From assembly GCF_963548695.1 (NCBI RefSeq), contig NZ_CAUUWA010000022.1, positions 1 through 34,379 of the forward strand: 34,379 nucleotides of DNA, read 5' to 3'. The stretch's first letter is position 1. Each line of letters opens with the position of its first letter. The stretch comes from an uncultured Fretibacterium sp. (lineage in GTDB: Bacteria > Synergistota > Synergistia > Synergistales > Aminobacteriaceae). Below are positions 29,134 to 34,379 of the stretch, in pieces. The position numbers and the translations under genes were made by a program. The notes under the pieces were generated by a model. That model was not told the origin of the DNA. It worked only from the letters and a program-made list of their open reading frames with translations, and ran no database searches.

Positions 29134-31742
29134 TCACCAGTCACCTGAACACCGATTTCGATTCCCTGGCGAGCATGATCGCCGTCCGGAAGCTCTACCC
29201 GGACGCGATGATCTGCCCCCCGGGCGCCATGGGCCGCAAGGTGCGGGACTTCATGGCGCACTACGGGCACCAGTGGAAGCTTCTGAAGCCCAAGAAGGTT
29301 CCCATGGAACAGGTGACCTTGATGGTTGTCGTGGACACGCGGGCGCGGAGCCGCATCGGCACCTTCGCGGCCCTCGCCGGACGGCATGACGTGAGCGTGC
29401 ATATCTACGACCACCACCCGCCCACCGTGGACGACATACCCGCCGAGACGATGCAGTGGGCTCCCATAGGGGCGACGGTGACGATGCTCGTGGAGCAGCT
29501 CGTCAGGGAGCGCAAGCCCATATCGCCCGAGGAGGCGACGCTCTTCGCCCTCGGGATCTACGACGATACGGGGGCCCTGACCTACGAGTCCACGACCGCG
29601 CGGGACGTCCTGGCGGTGGCCCGCCTGAGGGAGATGGGGGCGGACCTGTCCCGAATCCTGGCGCGGGCGGAGGTCTCCATGCCGGCGGCGGAGCGGCACC
29701 TGCTGGACGTCCTGGCGGAGAACGCCCGGGAGAGCTACATCAACGGGGCCAAGGTGCTGTCCACCTGGGCGGAGACGGAGGAGTACGTGGAGGGCCTTTC
29801 CCTCTTCGTGCACCGCCTGAGGGACTACTGCGAGTCCCACGTCACCCTGGCGGCGGTGCGCAGCGGGGGGCGCAAGATCAGCCTGATCGTCCGCAGCGCC
29901 CCCGGGGTGCTGAACGTCAAGGAGTTCTTGACGCCCTACGGCGGCAGCGGTCACCTCCAGGCGGGCTCGGCCACGATCCTGAACCGGGACCCGCAGGAGC
30001 TGCTGGCGGAGCTGGAGGAGGACCTGCACCGGCGCATCCCCCGGATGCTCGACGTGGCGAGCGTCATGACCTCCCCCGTCCTGGCGGTCTCCCCCGACGC
30101 CATGGTGGACGAGGCGTATCGGACGATGATCCGCTTCGGCCACCAGGCTCTGCCCGTCGCCCTGGAGAACGGCGAGGTCGCGGGCATGATGACGCGCAAG
30201 GACCTGGACAAGGCGCATCTGCACGGCTTCGACCGCGCGCGTATCCGCGACTTCATGACGGAGGGCGTCATCGGGATATCCTCTGAGGCCTCGATCGACG
30301 AGGCGCACCGGCTGATGGCGACCTACAGCTTCGAGCGGCTTCCGGTGCTCAAGAGCGGCAGGCTGGTGGGCATCCTGACGCGGGCCGACCTCGTCCGCGC
30401 CCTCTATCGGAACTTTCAGCCCTCGGGGGAGACGGACGCGAGGTCTGGCTTCCTCTGGATGGAGGGGATCGCCCCGCTGATGGAGTCCTCGTTCTCCCCG
30501 CGCATCCTCGACCTGCTGCACCGCATCGGCGCCCGGGCCGAGACGATGGGGATGAAGGCCTACCTGGTGGGTGGGACGGTCCGGGACATCCTGATGGGGG
30601 TGAGGAACCTCGACCTCGACATCGCCGTCGAGGGGGACGCCGAGGAGCTGGTCCGCAGCTGGGACGAGCCGGGGTGCCGGGGCACGGTGCACGGGCGTTA
30701 CAAGACGGGGACGATCACGTTCCCGGACGGGCTGAAGGTGGACATCGCGACGGCGCGCCGGGAGTTCTACGAGCACGCGGCGGCCCAGCCGACGGTCGCC
30801 GGCGACTCCCTGAAGCAGGATCTGGCGCGGCGCGATTTCAGCATCAACGCGATGTCCGTCTCCCTGAGCGAGGGGGATTGGGGGACCCTGACGGATTATT
30901 TCGGGGGCAGGGAGGACCTCCGGGAGGGCGTCCTGCGCATCCTGCACAACCTCAGCTTCGTGGAGGACCCCTCCCGGATCCTCAGGGGCATCCGGCTGGA
31001 ACAGCGTCTGGGGCTGCGCTTCGAGGACAACACTCTGCGGCTCCTGCACAGCGCGGTGGGGGGAGGGCTGCTGGGGCGCCTCTCCGGGGGGCGGGTGCGT
31101 ATGGAGCTCGAGATCGGCGCCGGCGAGGCCCGTTTTCGCCGAATCGTGATGCGAATGCAGGAGCTGGGGGTCTGGGAGGCGCTGTTCCCCGGATTCCGCC
31201 TTGGAACCTCCATAGAGCGGAGGCTGCACGTCCTCGAGCGGTTCCTGCCGCGCGCGCGCAGGGTGGGGGTGGACTTCAAGGGGATGGAATGGGTCGTCGG
31301 CATGGCCGTGGTGCTGGCCAAATCGCCGCCGGCCGTGCGCTTCGCCGCCATGGACCGTCTGGGGCTGCGCCCCGCCGAACGGCGGGAGATGTCGATCTGT
31401 TTCGACTGCTGGCCGCAGGTGGAGCAGTTCCTGGGGGGAAGGAAGAACCCGAAAAATTCGGAGATCTACCTCTTTTTCAAACCGTATGGACCGGCGCCCC
31501 TCCTGTTCTGGATGACCTGCATGAAGCGTTGGCAATCCCGGCGTCAAGCCGTCCGGCACCTGCTCTCCTGGATCCCGCTGAGGGGAGAGCTCACCGGCGA
31601 CGACCTCGTCGGTATGGGGCTGAGGGGCGCCGAGATCGGGGAGGTGCTCCAGGGGATACGGCTGGCCCGCATGGACGGGCGTCTTTCGACGCGGGAGGGC
31701 GAGATCGGCTACGTCGAGAGCCGCCTGGCCCACAGACGGTAA
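29124..31742 (+). CDS. DHH-CBS-poly(A)polymerase fusion, probable A-adding tRNA nucleotidyltransferase
   Basis: 872-residue multidomain protein. Residues 1-310 are a DHH/DHHA1 phosphoesterase unit: SHLNTDFDSLAS, VVVDTRARSRIG, IYDHHPP, GIYDDTGAL and GGSGHLQAGSA. Residues ~311-430 hold two CBS domains (VMTSPVLAVSPDAMVDEAY, and FMTEGVIGISSEASIDEAH). From ~460 on is a class II nucleotidyltransferase: YLVGGTVRDILMG, LDLDIAV with catalytic Asp residues, and RRDFSINAMSVSL. Such fusions are known in lineages with separate A-adding and CC-adding enzymes for the tRNA CCA end; I infer A-adding here. The DHH part may trim RNA or cleave a nucleotide, and the CBS pair may sense adenosine nucleotides. It overlaps coaE by ten bases. 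Confidence 0.88.
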   Translation: MQLITSHLNTDFDSLASMIAVRKLYPDAMICPPGAMGRKVRDFMAHYGHQWKLLKPKKVPMEQVTLMVVVDTRARSRIGTFAALAGRHDVSVHIYDHHPPTVDDIPAETMQWAPIGATVTMLVEQLVRERKPISPEEATLFALGIYDDTGALTYESTTARDVLAVARLREMGADLSRILARAEVSMPAAERHLLDVLAENARESYINGAKVLSTWAETEEYVEGLSLFVHRLRDYCESHVTLAAVRSGGRKISLIVRSAPGVLNVKEFLTPYGGSGHLQAGSATILNRDPQELLAELEEDLHRRIPRMLDVASVMTSPVLAVSPDAMVDEAYRTMIRFGHQALPVALENGEVAGMMTRKDLDKAHLHGFDRARIRDFMTEGVIGISSEASIDEAHRLMATYSFERLPVLKSGRLVGILTRADLVRALYRNFQPSGETDARSGFLWMEGIAPLMESSFSPRILDLLHRIGARAETMGMKAYLVGGTVRDILMGVRNLDLDIAVEGDAEELVRSWDEPGCRGTVHGRYKTGTITFPDGLKVDIATARREFYEHAAAQPTVAGDSLKQDLARRDFSINAMSVSLSEGDWGTLTDYFGGREDLREGVLRILHNLSFVEDPSRILRGIRLEQRLGLRFEDNTLRLLHSAVGGGLLGRLSGGRVRMELEIGAGEARFRRIVMRMQELGVWEALFPGFRLGTSIERRLHVLERFLPRARRVGVDFKGMEWVVGMAVVLAKSPPAVRFAAMDRLGLRPAERREMSICFDCWPQVEQFLGGRKNPKNSEIYLFFKPYGPAPLLFWMTCMKRWQSRRQAVRHLLSWIPLRGELTGDDLVGMGLRGAEIGEVLQGIRLARMDGRLSTREGEIGYVESRLAHRR

Positions 31743-31848
31743 TTCCCTTGGCGGTCCTGTCCGGCATTTTACGAGGGCGGGTTTCTCCGGCTGGCCTGTA
31801 CAATGAGTGGGAACCCCCATCCCGGCTGTCCTGCGGAGCGGGGGGAGC

Positions 31849-31878
31849 GGGGACCCCGTTTTCGGATTTGGGGTCCCC
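31849..31878. repeat. GC-rich inverted repeat before the M50 protease gene
   Basis: GGGGACCCC (31849-31857) and GGGGTCCCC (31870-31878) are nine-base complementary arms 12 bases apart. There is no T run, so a terminator is not indicated. It lies just upstream of the ribosome-binding site of the protease gene. Confidence 0.4.
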
Positions 31879-31895
31879 GGGAAGGAGTGGAGGTT

Positions 31896-32522
31896 TTGAG
31901 GCTTTTACAGGATCCGATGATGTTGCTGCTGACGCTGCCCGCCGTGCTGTGGGCGATATCGTTCCATGAGTTCTGCCACGGCTATGCGGCCAAGCTGGTG
32001 GGAGACCCCACGGCCGAGCGGTCGGGACGGCTCTCCCTGAATCCCCTGGACCATTTCGACCTTGTGGGGACGCTCATGCTCCTGCTCGTGGGGTTCGGGT
32101 GGGCAAAGCCCGTCCCGATCAATACGCGCTACTTCCGCCATCCGCGCCGGGACCTCGTCATCGTCTCCCTGGCCGGGGTCGCGGGGAACATCCTGACGGC
32201 GGTCGTCTGCGTGCTGTTCCTGCGCTTCCTGGGGGAGCCCTGGTACCGCCTTGCCGGAAGGGCCGGCATCACGGTTCTGATTCAGATGATCGCCATCAAC
32301 GTGGGGTTGGCCGCCTTCAACCTGATCCCCGTCCCGCCGCTCGACGGCTCGAGGGTGCTGGAGGCCTTTCTGCCCTTCAGGTACCTGCGGTACTATTACT
32401 GGCTGGAGCGGTACGGCATGATCATCCTTCTGGTCCTTCTGATGACGGGGATCGTCGACGTCCTCTTCAACCCGATCTTTAGCCTGCTGTGGGGCCTGCT
32501 CCCCTTCGGCTTCCCCTCCTGA
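31896..32522 (+). CDS. Site-2-type membrane metalloprotease (peptidase M50)
   Basis: Small integral membrane zinc protease of 208 residues. HEFCH (24-28) supplies the HExxH zinc site within the first hydrophobic segment, and NLIPVPPLDGS (142-152) is the second conserved motif with the third zinc ligand Asp150. SLNPLDHFDLVGTLMLL and ISLAGVAGN-like VSLAGVAGN are also typical. I count about five membrane segments. It matches the short YwhC/Rip-like group without PDZ domain; substrates are unknown. Start chosen is TTG 31896, with AAGGAG eight bases upstream; a GTG nine bases earlier is possible. The first ATG of the frame at 31803 would add a Pro/Gly/Arg-rich segment unlike the family. Confidence 0.85.
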   Translation: MRLLQDPMMLLLTLPAVLWAISFHEFCHGYAAKLVGDPTAERSGRLSLNPLDHFDLVGTLMLLLVGFGWAKPVPINTRYFRHPRRDLVIVSLAGVAGNILTAVVCVLFLRFLGEPWYRLAGRAGITVLIQMIAINVGLAAFNLIPVPPLDGSRVLEAFLPFRYLRYYYWLERYGMIILLVLLMTGIVDVLFNPIFSLLWGLLPFGFPS

Positions 32523-32619
32523 TCCCAGGAGCTGGGAGCTCCGCCGCCAATGTTTCGTGAGGACGAGGGCCGAAGAGAGCTCCAAGAAAATAAATAAAAG
32601 TAAACTATATATTTATTTG

Positions 32620-32648
32620 TTGACTTTTTGTTTATTGTTCTCTATACT
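32620..32648 (+). promoter_or_regulatory. Sigma-70-type promoter of argG
   Basis: TTGACT, 17-base spacer, TATACT, inside a conspicuous AT-rich patch (32586-32648). Start of transcription would be near 32655, leaving a leader of about 160 bases before argG. Confidence 0.75.
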
Positions 32649-32654
32649 TCTTGT

Positions 32655-32813
32655 CGTCGGGGGTGAATCCCTCGGCGCTCCTGTTTTTTTTCGTGGGCGG
32701 GATTTCGAGGTCGAAGATGACCTTTCGGCCGTGGAGTTTCGGTCGACCTTCGATAAGGGGTCTTCGATACCAAATGGGTTCTTCGATACTAATCCAGGAA
32801 GGAAGTTTTAGAG
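32655..32813 (+). promoter_or_regulatory. argG leader with repeated TTCGATA and a possible attenuator
   Basis: An early hairpin CGGGGG, loop TGAAT, CCCTCG is followed ten bases on by eight Ts, which could act as an inefficient terminator. Further on TTCGATA occurs three times (32749, 32763, 32782). I see no arginine-repressor-type palindrome or T-box signature. The regulatory role is a guess. Confidence 0.3.
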
Positions 32814-34046
32814 ATGGCGGGCAAGAAGGGCAAGGTCGTCCTTGCGTACAGCGGCGGTCTGGACACCTCGGTGGCGGTGGTCTGGCTCTCGGAGCAGGGG
32901 TACGACGTGGTCACGATGACGGCGGACGTGGGGCAGAAGGTTATCGACCTCGAGGCGGCGAAGAGCAAGGCCCTGCACAGCGGCGCCGTGAAGGCCTATA
33001 TCTTCGATCTGAAAAAGACCTTCGTCGAGAATTATGTCTGGCCCTCGCTGAAGGCCAACGGGATGTATCAGGGGACCTATCCTCTGACCTCGGCCCTGTC
33101 CCGACCTCTGATCGCCAAGACCCTGGTGGATATCGCCAACAAGGAGGGGGCCGTGGCGGTCGCCCACGGCTGCACCGGGAAGGGGCAGGACCAGGTGCGC
33201 ATCGAGGTCTGCGCCACGGCGCTGAATCCCAGGCTGGAGGTCCTGGCGCCGGTCCGGGACTGGCACTTCAGCCGTGAGGCCGAGATGGACTATGCCGTGA
33301 AGCACGGGATTCCCGTCAAGGCGACGGCCAGCTCCCCCTACAGCATCGACGAGAACCTCTGGGGCCGCTCCATCGAGTGCGGCATGCTGGAGGATCCGTG
33401 GAATGAGCCGCCGGAGGACGCCTATGAGCTAACGGCCAACCCTCTGGATGCACCCAACGAGCCGGACTTCGTGGAGATTGCCTTCGAGCGCGGGCTTCCG
33501 GTCGCACTGAACGGCGAGAGGATGGACGGGGTCAGCCTGATTCTCAAGTTGAACGAACTGGCCGGCAAACACGGCGTGGGCCGCGTCGACATGGTCGAGG
33601 ACCGGCTGGTCGGCTTCAAGAGCCGCGAGGTCTACGAGTGCCCCGGCCCCATCACGCTGCTGAACGCCCACAGGGCCCTGGAGACCATGACGCTGGACAA
33701 GCGCGTGCTCATCTCGAAGAGGGAGCTCGAGGTGCGTTTTGCGGAGCTGACCTACGAGGGCTATTGGTTCTCGCCGCTCAGGGACTGCATCGGGGCCTTT
33801 ATCGACGAGACTCAGAAGTATGTGAGCGGCACGGTGAAGGTCCGGCTCTTCAAGGGGCAGGCCGTCGTCCGGGGAATGAAGGCAGGCAAGACGATCTACA
33901 GGCACGACCTGGCGACCTACTCCGAGGGGGATGCGTTCGATCACTCGGCGGCCGTCGGCTTCATCAAAATCTGGGGGCTGCCCGTCCGAACCTGGACCTC
34001 GACCTTCCCGCGCGACGACAAGGAGGAACTGCCCATCGAGGCGTAA
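32814..34046 (+). CDS. argG: Argininosuccinate synthase
   Basis: Joins citrulline and aspartate with ATP to give argininosuccinate, the penultimate step of arginine synthesis (410 aa, normal length). VVLAYSGGLDTSVAVVWL is the N-type ATP pyrophosphatase P-loop; GMYQGTYPLTSALSRPLIAK and HGCTGKGQDQVRIE are the citrulline/aspartate-binding signatures. The C-terminal tetramerisation part is complete. ATG 32814 is preceded by AGGAAGGAAG. No argH follows; the gene has its own promoter and terminator, so it is a single-gene unit. In amino-acid fermenters the enzyme may also serve citrulline recycling. Confidence 0.97.
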   Translation: MAGKKGKVVLAYSGGLDTSVAVVWLSEQGYDVVTMTADVGQKVIDLEAAKSKALHSGAVKAYIFDLKKTFVENYVWPSLKANGMYQGTYPLTSALSRPLIAKTLVDIANKEGAVAVAHGCTGKGQDQVRIEVCATALNPRLEVLAPVRDWHFSREAEMDYAVKHGIPVKATASSPYSIDENLWGRSIECGMLEDPWNEPPEDAYELTANPLDAPNEPDFVEIAFERGLPVALNGERMDGVSLILKLNELAGKHGVGRVDMVEDRLVGFKSREVYECPGPITLLNAHRALETMTLDKRVLISKRELEVRFAELTYEGYWFSPLRDCIGAFIDETQKYVSGTVKVRLFKGQAVVRGMKAGKTIYRHDLATYSEGDAFDHSAAVGFIKIWGLPVRTWTSTFPRDDKEELPIEA

Positions 34047-34079
34047 TCCCTTCCTCCTGCGGTTTCCGTTTTGAAATCG

Positions 34080-34109
34080 GGCCCCTCCGCCGACGGGGGG
34101 CCTATTTCG
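34080..34109 (+). terminator. Intrinsic terminator after argG
   Basis: GGCCCCTC (34080-34087), loop CGCCGAC, GGGGGGCC (34095-34102), then TATTTCG. It starts 34 bases after the argG stop. The T tract is short. Confidence 0.65.
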
Positions 34110-34210
34110 TCGGATTGGGAACAGGGGAGAAGCGCCGGCCCCTTCCCGGCCCGGCCGCGCGGCCCCGTATCGGGGGCCGCGCGTTTGTCGCGTTTGTCCT
34201 GCGCAGCGGC

Positions 34211-34379
34211 TTAGCGCCGACGCCGGATGCAGAGGGGAAGGAGAGCCAGCAACGCCACCGAGCCCAGACCCGCGTCGCCCACTGGCGTGGGGGGGGGGGG
34301 GGCCCGGGGGCGCGCCCCCCCGCCCGCACAACACACCCCCCCCCCCGGCCCCCGCCAGCAGGAGGGGGCGGGGCGGGGG
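34211..34379 (-). CDS. C-terminal fragment of a protein with a Synergist-type sorting signal
   Basis: Reading the minus strand to the stop at 34211, the last residues are PTPVGDAGLGSVALLALLPL followed by CIRRRR. A short Gly-rich motif, one hydrophobic helix and a terminal Arg cluster form a tripartite sorting signal. It fits the Synerg-CTERM type found on exported proteins of Synergistetes, where it is thought to guide envelope attachment. The 5' part is outside the window. Upstream codons fall in runs of C and G (14 consecutive Gs at 34289-34302 on the plus strand), where the read may be wrong, so only the last ~26 residues are trustworthy. Confidence 0.6.
   Translation of the reverse strand, partial: PRPAPSCWRGPGGGVCCAGGGARPRAPPPPTPVGDAGLGSVALLALLPLCIRRRR

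Noticed and set aside
24945..31820. Very long open minus-strand frame of about 2290 codons
   Set aside because: It is antisense to well-identified genes (hypA, pcrA, coaE, tRNA nucleotidyltransferase), is Pro/His/Arg-rich and has no family features; it is a by-product of high GC.
1..34379. CRISPR arrays, rRNA, tRNA genes, transposases or integrases
   Set aside because: I looked for regular repeat-spacer arrays, tRNA-like cloverleaf ends, rRNA-like stretches and transposase or integrase motifs and found none I can support.

Overview
This window looks like a chromosomal piece from an anaerobic Synergistota (Synergistetes) bacterium. The strongest clue is at the right edge. On the minus strand there is the end of a protein whose C-terminus (G-D-A-G-L-G, a short hydrophobic run, then four Arg) resembles the Synergist-type C-terminal sorting signal. 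The tightly overlapping, GC-rich housekeeping genes and the amino-acid/amine catabolic content fit this, but the assignment is inference from recalled features, not a database match.

Layout. (1) 11-2542, minus: a large protein I do not recognise, visibly AT-richer than its neighbours, possibly the edge of an accessory island. (2) 2729-7923, minus: a compact six-gene operon read from a promoter near 8000: class V aminotransferase, phosphomannomutase/phosphoglucomutase, trmB with a C-terminal extension, rsmD, coaD and a 3-methyladenine DNA glycosylase. Three junctions overlap by 4 to 8 bases. (3) 8302-10641, plus: a secreted ankyrin-repeat protein with recently duplicated 99-base repeats. (4) 10880-12852, minus: a small exported protein and a class II fumarase. 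(5) 13065-21940, plus: a catabolic locus of lower GC (below). (6) 22093-32522, plus: an ABC-F ATPase with an apparent CTG start, a PAS/HD-GYP phosphodiesterase next to a degenerate sister, hypA, a PcrA/UvrD helicase overlapping coaE, a DHH-CBS-polyA-polymerase tRNA nucleotidyltransferase and an M50 protease. (7) 32620-34102, plus: argG with its own promoter and terminator. (8) 34211-34379, minus: the sorting-signal fragment beside G/C homopolymers that look unreliable.

The locus at 13.1-21.9 kb is the main discovery candidate. It encodes an ANTAR-type response regulator and its EutW/PdtaS-type kinase, an EutH-type transporter, a UcpA-type short-chain dehydrogenase, divergent relatives of both subunits of glycine decarboxylase (GcvPA and GcvPB), and an AcoX/ATP-NAD-kinase-like protein, closed by a strong terminator. 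There is no ethanolamine ammonia-lyase, no microcompartment shell gene and no GcvH, GcvT or lipoamide dehydrogenase in the window. Both decarboxylase-like subunits keep the PLP-binding core but have changed motifs that are near-invariant in true glycine decarboxylase. I infer a substrate-induced uptake and breakdown pathway for a small amine, amino alcohol or amino acid other than glycine.

The control logic is readable in the DNA. The leaders of the regulator gene and of the transporter gene each contain two small hairpins with six-base loops (GCTGAA three times, GGTGAA once). In each leader the second hairpin overlaps the 5' arm of a strong intrinsic terminator. This is the architecture of ANTAR antitermination, so the regulator probably switches on both its own gene and the transport/catabolic genes.
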